A DNA stretch of 11,513 nucleotides from the NCBI GenBank assembly GCA_045107085.1, contig JBGCFT010000240.1, positions 1 through 11,513 on the forward strand, given 5' to 3'. Source of the stretch: NORP309 sp045107085. GTDB lineage: Bacteria; Pseudomonadota; Gammaproteobacteria; Xanthomonadales; Marinicellaceae. Positions 1 through 7,366 of this stretch are shown here, piece after piece. A model generated the notes under the pieces. It saw nothing but the letters and a program-made list of their open reading frames with translations. It ran no database searches and was not told the DNA's origin. Positions within the stretch are counted from its first letter, which is position 1, and each line of letters starts with the position of its first letter. A program made the translations under genes and the position numbers.

Positions 1-1794
1 CACAGTGACATGTTTTCTTTGGCAATTATTGCCTATGAACTTATCACAGGTTACCATCCTTTTAAACATGAAACCCAGCACGAACGTGAACAAAATCTGA
101 TATCTGGCAAAATCATGCGTGTGACACAACGCACAGATGAAGAAGAAGCCATATTGCCAGCATTAGCAAAAATACCCTCAGGAAAATTACAAGGTGATTT
201 AGAAAACATATTGCTCAAAGCCTTGTCTGTTGACCCAAACAAAAGATACGAATCGGTTCGGGAGTTTGCTGATGATTTATTAAATTTTATTAAAAACAAA
301 CCGGTAACAGCCAGAAAACCCAGTTTACTTTACAATTTAAAAAAATGGACTCAAAGAAATAAAGCTTTTGCGGCTTTATCACTTTTTACATTATTTTCAT
401 TAATCTTTGCCACAGTATATTCAATCAACAAGGCCAACCTGGCATTAAAACAACAAATGATTGCAGAGTTTGAATCTGAAAAAGCAATGCAAGTATCTGG
501 CTTTTTGAAAAACATTTTTAACAATGCTGTGCCCGAAATCGCCAAGAAAGAAATCACTGCTCAAGATTTATTAATGCAAGCATTGGATAATGTAGAAAAA
601 AATCATTTTACTAATCAAGAATCCAAGTTTGAACTTTTAGCATTAATCCATGATAATTTAGTCACTATTGGCAAATACCAAGATTCATTTGAACACGTAA
701 ATAATCATTACGCTGAATGTGTTTTAGCATTAAATGAATCCAATAATAATTGCCAAATGCTCTTAATTGTAAAAGGTCGTGTTTTAAAATATAGAGAAGA
801 CTATCCCAGTGCGCTTGAAATATTTAAAAAAGCAGAAAATATTTATTATCGACACACTAAAAATGAAAAAAGTGAAATAATTGAAATCAATGCCTTAATA
901 AGTAATGTCTATAGAAACCTAGTTGATCATGACAAGGCCAATGAATACAGCACAAAATCTGTCAACATTGAGTTAAAATCAGATGAACCCGATTTTCGCA
1001 ACATACACGATATACTTCATAACCAAGTCAATGGATATGCCATAACTAGAGAGTTTGAAAATGGCAAGCGAATTATTGAACAAATTCCTACCTATCTTGC
1101 CATGTATCCAGAAGATGAAAAACCCATGAAAATGGTCAGTTATTATGGTCAGCTAGGCTTTTTTTATTCAAAGTTTTACCAATCACGATTATCTTTTGAA
1201 AACAGACTCAAAAGTATTCAAATCTTAGAAGAAAATTTTGAATTATTACCACAAAGATATGGATGGCATGCATTTGCTGCTGGCAGTGCAGCCGTAGCAG
1301 CGGGAGAACTAAAAATAGCTGAAGAACTATACTCAAAAGCCAAGGATTTTTACTTAAATAACGTTGAAGAAAATGAAATGTATTTATATCGGATTGGTGT
1401 TAGAAGAATATTAATGCACATCATGTCTGATAATGCCAATGCAGCGATAAAAGAATACCAAGAGATTGAAAAAATATTCACAAAAAATCCTTCTGTCTTA
1501 AGGAATTTTGATGGCAAGCATAAAATAGTGACATTTTATGTAGACCTGCAAAGCAAGCCAAAAGAGTTTCTAGAACCTAGTATCAAAGAACTACATGATT
1601 TCTTATCGATAAAATTTGATGTAGAACCAAGCTATTTAGTCAGATGGTTAGTCATGAATGCGTTTTATGCTAAAAAATTTAATGACCAAGAATTAGTCAA
1701 TGAATCCATTAATCGATTAAACAAAATACTTGAAAATTATCCAGAAGGGTTTATTGGAACTAAAAACTTAATAAATTATTTCAATTCTTACTAA
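1..1794 (+). CDS. Membrane-anchored Ser/Thr protein kinase with periplasmic helical (TPR-like) region, 5'-partial (kinase A)
   Basis: The reading frame is open to the left edge. The first codons read HSDMFSLAIIAYEL, which is kinase subdomain IX (the SD-x-FSL motif), so the N-lobe, catalytic loop and DFG motif lie outside the window and the ATG at 10 is an internal Met. Numbering from that Met, the C-lobe continues to the DPNKRYES motif (about 75-82, subdomain XI Arg). A KPVTAR juxtamembrane motif (98-102) and one hydrophobic segment (about 118-138) follow, then some 450 mostly helical residues predicted to lie in the periplasm, presumably degenerate TPRs. The layout matches complete kinase B downstream, including the KP-x-TAR and QRN juxtamembrane residues. 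By family, such kinases phosphorylate cytoplasmic Ser/Thr targets; the helical region may sense a ligand or partner. The gene ends 23 bp before the convergent sigma A gene. Its own upstream sigma factor, if any, is off-window. Kinase identity is firm; target and signal are unknown. Confidence 0.88.
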   Translation, partial: HSDMFSLAIIAYELITGYHPFKHETQHEREQNLISGKIMRVTQRTDEEEAILPALAKIPSGKLQGDLENILLKALSVDPNKRYESVREFADDLLNFIKNKPVTARKPSLLYNLKKWTQRNKAFAALSLFTLFSLIFATVYSINKANLALKQQMIAEFESEKAMQVSGFLKNIFNNAVPEIAKKEITAQDLLMQALDNVEKNHFTNQESKFELLALIHDNLVTIGKYQDSFEHVNNHYAECVLALNESNNNCQMLLIVKGRVLKYREDYPSALEIFKKAENIYYRHTKNEKSEIIEINALISNVYRNLVDHDKANEYSTKSVNIELKSDEPDFRNIHDILHNQVNGYAITREFENGKRIIEQIPTYLAMYPEDEKPMKMVSYYGQLGFFYSKFYQSRLSFENRLKSIQILEENFELLPQRYGWHAFAAGSAAVAAGELKIAEELYSKAKDFYLNNVEENEMYLYRIGVRRILMHIMSDNANAAIKEYQEIEKIFTKNPSVLRNFDGKHKIVTFYVDLQSKPKEFLEPSIKELHDFLSIKFDVEPSYLVRWLVMNAFYAKKFNDQELVNESINRLNKILENYPEGFIGTKNLINYFNSY

Positions 1795-1817
1795 GTTTTA
1801 AATGATAAATAAAGTGC

Positions 1818-2366
1818 TTAATAATCAGGTAATTGCGATTTAACAAATGCTCTGGCTGTTCTTAGTTCTCTTTTAATTGTGCTTTCTGATGTGTTAAAAC
1901 ATTCAGCCAAATCAGAAATCGTAAGTCCACCATAAAATTTCATGGCTAACATTTGTTCCAGTTCTTTGTCAAATTCTGCCAATTTTTTCATGGCTTTATC
2001 CATGTCTAATATATGGCTCAACTCATATTCTTGTTTATTATCGCTCATTGAAATACCAGTCATGGTAACTTTTTGTAGATGTCCTCCTCTGATTTGAGCG
2101 TTTTTGTGTCTGGCATAATCAATGATTAAATCGCGCATAATTTTTGACATAAGAGCATAAAAATGCCCACGTGAAGCAAAGGTATGAGATTTTTTATTGT
2201 AGAACTTTATTACGGACTCATTGACCACAGCGCTGGTATCCAATGTGGCGTGTCTTTTATTTTTATTCAAAGCTGAGCGGGCAAGTTTAACCAATTCATC
2301 ATAAACTTCAGGCACTATATTTTCCATTCCTGAATTATTGATGATTTGGGTTAAATGTTCATTCAT
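1818..2366 (-). CDS. ECF sigma factor, STK-associated type (sigma A)
   Basis: A 182-residue ECF-type sigma70 protein (resembling TIGR02999/ECF43). Region 2 is visible as a VVNE helix (47-50), then RGHFYALMSKIMRDLIIDYAR (about 66-86) and a basic stretch ending IRGG, equivalent to the -10 recognition segment. Region 4 holds a helix-turn-helix with FYGGLTISDLAE (about 144-155) and STIKRELRTARAF (about 162-174), the expected -35 binding helix. Where ordinary ECF factors have acidic DAED before the LVQE helix, this has D-T-S-A (43-46), with T44 and S45 as possible phospho-acceptors. I chose the ATG at 2366 over a TTG six bases upstream because MNEHLTQII aligns with the MNNQITQIL start of sigma B; neither start has a good ribosome binding site. 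The gene lies 51 bp after the ThuA-like gene on the same strand (likely one transcript) and is convergent with kinase A. Its target promoters are unknown. Confidence 0.9.
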   Translation of the reverse strand: MNEHLTQIINNSGMENIVPEVYDELVKLARSALNKNKRHATLDTSAVVNESVIKFYNKKSHTFASRGHFYALMSKIMRDLIIDYARHKNAQIRGGHLQKVTMTGISMSDNKQEYELSHILDMDKAMKKLAEFDKELEQMLAMKFYGGLTISDLAECFNTSESTIKRELRTARAFVKSQLPDY

Positions 2367-2417
2367 TCTCAATATATTAATTCAAAAAAGCCTTCTTGTC
2401 TATGACTCAATTTATAT

Positions 2418-3320
2418 TCATTCGAACCCCGAACTAAAAATAATATCCCAACGATTATTGGATAAGTAATAGATGGCATTAAGTAGAATTTGAAAATTAT
2501 TACCAGAAAAAGCATGAGGTTGATACTCACCAGGTTGGTACATAAAAACTTCAGAAAGCCAATTATCGCAATATTTCGTATAACCTAATAAATGTTGATT
2601 GCCATTGTTGACATAATCACTTTCAAAGAGTATTTTTTTATTACAATTTTCTGAGTCTTCAAACAGTTCTGTATTTGGGTAACGCTCATCAGGGGTGTTA
2701 TTAAATGCAGGATAAATGCTTTCATCTATCCCATTCTTGGTATTTTCATAGGCAATTTGTAATGGATAATTGATGTTATTAGATCCAATAAAATGTTCAC
2801 CTCCAACAAAAATCACATCTTGGCCATTCTTCGTATCCCAAGGAACAGAACCCGTGGCCTGTGCTCCGAACAAATTTTGTATCGATTGTTTTCCTTGTCC
2901 TAAATAGATACCATGATGAAAAGCAATCACTCCGCCACCATTAATTAGAAAAAATTCAACAGCATTAACAAATTCTTCTTGTCTTTGTTGAGCATTATTG
3001 CCATTACTTGGATTCCTGTGTGCAAAATATATTAAGATATCATAAAACATAGGATCAGTATTGAGATGCAATAATTCAACTGTGGCTTGTTCTAATTGAT
3101 CAGTTGAGAACTCAGAAATAGCAGATGTATTGAGTGAACTTGTACTTGCCAATGCTTGTGAAATATCTCCAGGTTGAGTTAATTCCTCATCTGTTAAGTT
3201 ATGAGGATTGACTTCATCTGAAACGATAAGTACTCTGAGAGCATTGTGAGACGGCAAAGTTTGCGCTTTAGTGTCTTCAGAAAACAAAACACACAATAAT
3301 AAGTATAAAAATAAAATCAT
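2418..3320 (-). CDS. Secreted ThuA-like domain protein with C-terminal F-x-x-GFE ending
   Basis: A 300-residue exported protein. An N-terminal hydrophobic segment (2-13) ends in TKA-Q, a plausible signal peptidase I site after residue 19; its n-region has no Lys or Arg, which is unusual. The mature part has the ThuA/glutamine-amidotransferase-like fold: first strand ALRVLIVSDE (27-36), second strand YDILIYFAHR (93-102), and the diagnostic GGGVIAFHHG turn (128-137), where the nucleophile Cys of class I amidotransferases is absent. Near the end, VFMYQPGEYQPHAF and the NFQILLNAIYYLS helix match the usual ThuA C-terminus. Family members are linked to sugar metabolism (trehalose utilisation and related) but are biochemically poorly defined, so no substrate is assigned. 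The protein ends DIIFSSGFE, which looks like a short C-terminal tag. The start is fixed by an in-frame TGA 15 bases upstream; a GGAAG sits only one base before the ATG. It probably leads an operon with sigma A. Confidence 0.8.
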   Translation of the reverse strand: MILFLYLLLCVLFSEDTKAQTLPSHNALRVLIVSDEVNPHNLTDEELTQPGDISQALASTSSLNTSAISEFSTDQLEQATVELLHLNTDPMFYDILIYFAHRNPSNGNNAQQRQEEFVNAVEFFLINGGGVIAFHHGIYLGQGKQSIQNLFGAQATGSVPWDTKNGQDVIFVGGEHFIGSNNINYPLQIAYENTKNGIDESIYPAFNNTPDERYPNTELFEDSENCNKKILFESDYVNNGNQHLLGYTKYCDNWLSEVFMYQPGEYQPHAFSGNNFQILLNAIYYLSNNRWDIIFSSGFE

Positions 3321-3455
3321 ACTTCCATACTGTCATGTTGATTAACTATCATCAATATGAATTTTTTTAAGAAATACAATCTGTGAACCAGTTAACTTTA
3401 AATGTACTTAAAACTTCAGTTTATAGCCCAATGACTGTGTTAAAATACTCATCCA
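3321..3455. promoter_or_regulatory. Divergent intergenic region between ThuA/sigma A and sigma B/kinase B transcripts
   Basis: These 135 bp must hold the promoters of both divergent units. A TAAAAT hexamer at 3441-3446, preceded by TGTGT, could be a -10 element for sigma B. It lies only nine bases from the start codon and there is no Shine-Dalgarno sequence, so a nearly leaderless mRNA is possible. GAACC at 3385-3389 resembles the -35 core of many ECF promoters, followed by the palindrome AGTTAACT (3390-3397). No convincing -10 partner was found for it. The region is AT-rich, so single hexamers carry little weight. Confidence 0.4.
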
Positions 3456-4031
3456 ATGAATAATCAAATTACACAAATTTTATCGGCAAAAGTAAATGGA
3501 CGCGATACTTTGGACCAAGTTTTTAATTTAATGTACCCTGAAATTAAAAAACTGGCCAATTCGCAATTGGCACGATTAAATACAGGCCAAACCATTACAC
3601 CAACCGTATTGGTTAATGAATGCTATATGAAATTATCCAAGCCTGATAATTTGTCATTTGAAAACCGAAAACACTTTATTTGTACTGTAGCAAAATGTAT
3701 GCGTCAATTTTTAGTCGATAAAGTCAGAAAAAATATGCGCCTTAAACGAGCGGCTGAAATCAGCCAAGAACCCATCACTCAAATAATGGGTGCACAAGAT
3801 GTTGATTTTAAATTATTAGAAATAGATGAGATTCTCACAAAATTAGAATTGGTTGATCCGGATATGGCTGAATTGGCTGAATTGCGTTTTTTTTCAGGGC
3901 ACAGCCTTCAAGAAATTGCTGATATCAAACAAGTCTCTAAACGCACTATCATTCGAAAGTGGAATATGACAAAATCATTTATCATCACGATGAGCCAAGG
4001 AAATCAAGAGAAAAGTAACAATGAGCAATGA
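3456..4031 (+). CDS. ECF sigma factor, STK-associated type (sigma B)
   Basis: A 191-residue ECF sigma factor homologous to sigma A along its whole length. Region 2 shows TPTVLVNECYMKL (48-60), then HFICTVAKCMRQFLVDKVRK (73-92) and the basic RLKRA segment. Region 4 shows ELRFFSGHSLQEIAD (142-156) and SKRTIIRKWNMTKSF (161-175), a helix-turn-helix. The acidic DAED block that in ordinary ECF factors contacts the beta' clamp is replaced by T-P-T-V; T46, T48 and T50 are candidate phosphorylation sites. The ATG at 3456 is fixed by an in-frame TAA at 3441. The stop overlaps the start of the kinase B gene by 11 bp, so the two are translationally coupled and almost certainly functional partners. Family knowledge (Vibrio EcfP/PknT) suggests that the kinase phosphorylates and activates the sigma factor; here that is inference. 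Confidence 0.92.
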   Translation: MNNQITQILSAKVNGRDTLDQVFNLMYPEIKKLANSQLARLNTGQTITPTVLVNECYMKLSKPDNLSFENRKHFICTVAKCMRQFLVDKVRKNMRLKRAAEISQEPITQIMGAQDVDFKLLEIDEILTKLELVDPDMAELAELRFFSGHSLQEIADIKQVSKRTIIRKWNMTKSFIITMSQGNQEKSNNEQ

Positions 4032-6651
4032 CAGTTCAATCCAAAACTGGAAAGATGCAAAAGAATTATTTGAACAATACCTAGATCAACCAAAAAGCCA
4101 GTCTTTACAAAAAGTTCATGCAGATGACAGCATATCAGCCCCAGTTAAAGCCATACTTATTAATTTAATTAATTCTCAATCTGAAGAAGACACCATTATT
4201 GATCACGCTGATTTGTCTTTTTTTTCCTCATTAGAGGATGCAACCGAAGACCTTTCTGGAAAAAGTATCGATGGCTACCAATTAATTGAGCGCATCGGGC
4301 AAGGAGGCATGTCCAATGTTTACAAAGCCAAGCGCAAAGGCAATGATATTCAAAAATTTGTGGCTTTAAAACTTTTGACATCGGTAGAAAGTCAACTTTC
4401 AGAAACATTAAAACTACTGTTCGAAAGGGAGCAAATGACCCTTTCTAAACTCAATCATCCACATATTATTTCATTTCATCACGGAGGAATTTCAAACAGC
4501 AACATACCTTACTTGATAATGGATTATATTGAGAATGCCAAAACCATAAATGAATATGTTGAAGATAACGCATTAGATAATCATGATATAGTTGTATTGG
4601 TCAAAAAAGTAGCTGATGCGATCAATTATGCCCATCAAAATTTAATCATTCACAAAGACATTAAGCCTAATAATGTACTAATTGATGAATTAGGCATGCC
4701 TAAAGTTGTTGATTTTGGTATTGCATCCTTTGATAATTTTGACACTGATAAGCAATTGTCTGCTTTTATTTTTACACCTGATTATGCCTCTCCTGAACAA
4801 ATCCGAAACCAAGATATAACTGCCAATAGTGATATTTTTTCTCTGGCTGCTTTGTTGCTAGAATTATTAATCAAAAAAAAGCCACTACCTGAATATCAAG
4901 GTAAAACAATCAATAATTCAGAATACAGTAATCACCTGAGTCAATTACTGAAAGCACATAATTTACCACATGATTTACACTGTATTATATCAAAAGCGCT
5001 AGAACCAGAAAAAGGTGATAGATATCAATCGATGTTAGGCTTTGTGACAGATTTAGACCGATTTCTGAATAAAAAACCCATAACAGCCAGGAATCAATCT
5101 CATTTCTACGTTTTTTCTAAATACATACAAAGAAACCCTGGTTTTTCATTGGCCATATTGGCCTTTATTATTTCTGCAATTATTGGAATAAATACAACAA
5201 TTAATCAAAAAAACAAAGCCATTTTAGAGGCCTTGAAAGCACAACAAGTCACTGACTTTCTGATAGATTCGATTCAAGTGAATGATCCAGACATCAATCA
5301 AGGAAAAGAAGTATCGGTCAAAGAGTTATTGCTTAATGCTAAAATCAACATTCAACAAACATCGCTTGAAGATAAAGTGTTATCAACGGCACTTGAACAG
5401 ACCATTGGCAATGCCTTAGCAAAAATTGGTCAATATCAAGATGCCGAATCCTTACTCAAACAAGCCATAGCGACAGAAAGCAACAATTTTGATGCCAATA
5501 TTTCATTAGCGCAATTGTACTTTAAACAACATTATTATGACAAAACAAGTGAACTGTTAAGTTTTCTTTCCTCGAACAAAAAACGACTGACACAAAATCA
5601 AAATATTCTTTTTAAGCAATTAGAAGCAGACTTGCTATTTCATCAGGGCAACTTTACGAAAGCAGAAGCCGTAATTAAGTCCATTATTGATAGTCCTAAA
5701 ATCAGTGATAAGCAACTCATTGATAGCCAATTATTATTGGCAAGATTTATCAATGAACAAGGTGACTCACAAAAATCCATAGAAATCTTATATGAAGCAT
5801 TAAGCCTGAGCCATAAAGTTTTTACAGAAACTTCAACAAGCAGTACCAATATATTGTATCAAATAGCCAATGTATACTCTGATATGAGTCCACTTCCAGA
5901 GGATAAGCTACACAAAGTCTATCAACAAACCATTAATAATCAAAGGACTATTTTTGGTGATAATCACCCGTATTTATCTAAAACCTACTTAAGATATGGT
6001 TTTGCATTAAAAATTTTTGGAGAATATGATAGTTCTCGACAATATGCTAATAAAGCCATGAAGATTGCTTTGTCAAATTTTGGTGAAAACCACATGATGA
6101 CTGCAAGAGTTAACATATTGATTTCTCAGCTAAACTTATTAGAAAACAATATCAGTCAGGCGATTGAACAATTAGAAAAAGTGGTCGAAGTACATGAACA
6201 ACATTATGGAGTGAACCATTTTGAAACAAATCAGACAAAAACCACATTGGCTGGCTATTATTTAAAATCAAACATGGGTGAAAAAGCACTGGCAATGCTG
6301 ATGCCTTTACATGAATCATTAGTACAACAACTTGGTGAAACCAATAAAGCTGCAATTTACGCCAAAATGAACATTTTAAAAGCACAAAACATGAATGGTA
6401 ATCACACTTATTCTATTCAAGAAGGTAAAAAACTATTAAATTTGAGCAAGCTTAATCTCGGTGATGAAGCCATTTTATCAGTTGGTGTTCAAATGGTTCT
6501 GGCAGAAAGTTATTTCAATGAAAACGAGTTCGATCACACCGTTGCGCTATGCGAAGAATTGTTGACTTTTAGTTTGGTTGAAAACAACATCAGATACAAA
6601 CAAAAAGTGACTGATTTACGCGATAAAGCCTTAGAAAGCAAAAATGCCTGA
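4021..6651 (+). CDS. Transmembrane Ser/Thr protein kinase with periplasmic TPR domain (kinase B)
   Basis: A complete 876-residue Hanks-type kinase. Residues 1-80 form the short helical extension common in this kinase class. The catalytic domain runs from about 85 to 355: glycine loop IGQGGMSNVY (92-101), catalytic Lys117 in VALK, alphaC Glu137, catalytic loop HKDIKPNN (211-218, Asp213 and Asn218), DFG (231-233), P+1 loop TPDYASPE (252-259) and Asp271 of subdomain IX. All key catalytic residues are present, but the HRD motif reads HKD. A KPITAR juxtamembrane motif (352-357) leads to one TM segment (about 373-391), so the C-terminal ~480 residues should lie in the periplasm. These contain TPR-like helices (for example 456-489, 566-598) and a kinesin-light-chain-type series with period 42 (from 645). 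The start is chosen because it overlaps the sigma B gene. It probably senses an envelope signal and phosphorylates sigma B; the signal is unknown. Confidence 0.93.
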   Translation: MSNDSSIQNWKDAKELFEQYLDQPKSQSLQKVHADDSISAPVKAILINLINSQSEEDTIIDHADLSFFSSLEDATEDLSGKSIDGYQLIERIGQGGMSNVYKAKRKGNDIQKFVALKLLTSVESQLSETLKLLFEREQMTLSKLNHPHIISFHHGGISNSNIPYLIMDYIENAKTINEYVEDNALDNHDIVVLVKKVADAINYAHQNLIIHKDIKPNNVLIDELGMPKVVDFGIASFDNFDTDKQLSAFIFTPDYASPEQIRNQDITANSDIFSLAALLLELLIKKKPLPEYQGKTINNSEYSNHLSQLLKAHNLPHDLHCIISKALEPEKGDRYQSMLGFVTDLDRFLNKKPITARNQSHFYVFSKYIQRNPGFSLAILAFIISAIIGINTTINQKNKAILEALKAQQVTDFLIDSIQVNDPDINQGKEVSVKELLLNAKINIQQTSLEDKVLSTALEQTIGNALAKIGQYQDAESLLKQAIATESNNFDANISLAQLYFKQHYYDKTSELLSFLSSNKKRLTQNQNILFKQLEADLLFHQGNFTKAEAVIKSIIDSPKISDKQLIDSQLLLARFINEQGDSQKSIEILYEALSLSHKVFTETSTSSTNILYQIANVYSDMSPLPEDKLHKVYQQTINNQRTIFGDNHPYLSKTYLRYGFALKIFGEYDSSRQYANKAMKIALSNFGENHMMTARVNILISQLNLLENNISQAIEQLEKVVEVHEQHYGVNHFETNQTKTTLAGYYLKSNMGEKALAMLMPLHESLVQQLGETNKAAIYAKMNILKAQNMNGNHTYSIQEGKKLLNLSKLNLGDEAILSVGVQMVLAESYFNENEFDHTVALCEELLTFSLVENNIRYKQKVTDLRDKALESKNA
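5953..6468 (+). repeat. 42-residue TPR repeats of kinesin-light-chain type within kinase B
   Basis: Inter-repeat loops recur exactly every 42 residues: FGDNHP at 645, FGENHM at 687, YGVNHF at 729, LGETNK at 771 and LGDEAI at 813. This is the spacing and loop signature (LG-x-x-H-P) of kinesin light chain / TPR_12 repeats. The last two loops have lost the NH pair. The repeats lie in the predicted periplasmic part and would form a protein- or peptide-binding superhelix. Confidence 0.75.
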
Positions 6652-6659
6652 TTGTACTA

Positions 6660-6687
6660 TTGCATTTCATCAGATTACCCCTATAAC
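6660..6687 (+). promoter_or_regulatory. Candidate sigma70 promoter of the tesA-ybbA-ybbP operon
   Basis: TTGCAT (6660-6665) and TATAAC (6682-6687) are separated by 16 bp; the -10 matches consensus at five of six positions, the -35 at only three. Transcription would start near 6694, leaving a leader of about 19 bases to the ATG at 6713. The 61-bp gap after kinase B shows no terminator hairpin, so read-through from upstream is also possible. Confidence 0.4.
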
Positions 6688-6712
6688 ATGTACTTTCTTA
6701 CAACATTAAAAC

Positions 6713-7366
6713 ATGAGAGCTCTTATTTGTTTGGTGTTTTTTCTGACCGCCTGTACTCAGAATGATGCCCCAGAAAACATAACACCTGTTAAAGACGAGA
6801 ATCAGCCTGTTAAAACATTTACAATATTAGCGCTAGGTGATTCTTTGACAGAAGGTTTGGGCGTTAAAGAAACCAATAATTACCCAGCCATTCTTGCCAA
6901 AAACTTGCCTGATCACATAGAAGTTATCAATGCAGGATTGAGTGGTGAAACATCAACTGGTTTAAAGAGCCGTTTAAACTGGGTACTCAAACAAAAGCCT
7001 GATTTAACCATTCTCAATATTGGTGCAAACGATGCCATGCGTGGTTTACCTCTTGAGTTAACACAAAACAATATTGATGAAATTATTTCAACAATTATTG
7101 ATGCAGATTCGGATGTCATATTAGCAGGAATGCAAATCTATAATAATTTGGGCAAAGACTATGTGACAGGTTTTGCAAGTATCTATCCTGGACTGGCAGA
7201 AAAATACCAATTACCACTTATTCCATTTTTTTTGGAAAATGTGGCTGGATTATCTCAATACAATCAAAATGATATGATTCATCCCAATGCTGCAGGCTAT
7301 GAAATCATCGTAGAAAAAAATATCTTGCCTGTCGTCAACCAATACTTAAAGACTAAAAAACCATGA
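6713..7366 (+). CDS. tesA: TesA-like SGNH/GDSL esterase, predicted lipoprotein
   Basis: A 217-residue SGNH hydrolase of the TesA / arylesterase / lysophospholipase L1 family. The four SGNH blocks are visible: LALGDSLTEG with nucleophile Ser44, Gly78 in SGETS, GAND with Asn106, and DMIHPN with Asp187 and His190. The YPGLAEKY and PLIPFF segments also match E. coli TesA. The family hydrolyses acyl esters, thioesters and lysophospholipids in the periplasm. The N-terminus (MRALICLVFFLTAC) ends in a lipobox L-T-A-C, so Cys14 should be lipidated. Thr at +2 would not act as an inner-membrane retention signal, which suggests the outer membrane. E. coli TesA is a soluble periplasmic protein instead. 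The start is fixed by an in-frame TAA at 6707; there is no clear Shine-Dalgarno. The stop overlaps the ybbA-like start (ATGA), indicating coupling to the transporter. Natural substrate unknown. Confidence 0.9.
   Translation: MRALICLVFFLTACTQNDAPENITPVKDENQPVKTFTILALGDSLTEGLGVKETNNYPAILAKNLPDHIEVINAGLSGETSTGLKSRLNWVLKQKPDLTILNIGANDAMRGLPLELTQNNIDEIISTIIDADSDVILAGMQIYNNLGKDYVTGFASIYPGLAEKYQLPLIPFFLENVAGLSQYNQNDMIHPNAAGYEIIVEKNILPVVNQYLKTKKP

Noticed and set aside
10..12. ATG at 10 as the true start of kinase A
   Set aside because: The frame is open upstream, and HSD before the Met belongs to kinase subdomain IX, so the gene begins off-window.
1795..1817. Bidirectional terminator between convergent kinase A and sigma A genes
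   Set aside because: These 23 bp contain no stem-loop; only AT-rich sequence.
2370..2372. TTG as the start of sigma A
   Set aside because: The ATG six bases downstream aligns with the N-terminus of the paralogue sigma B, and there is no ribosome binding site favouring the TTG.
4196..4408. Open frame on the - strand opposite the kinase B glycine loop
   Set aside because: It is antisense to conserved kinase motifs, with low-complexity content and no start signal; a shadow frame.
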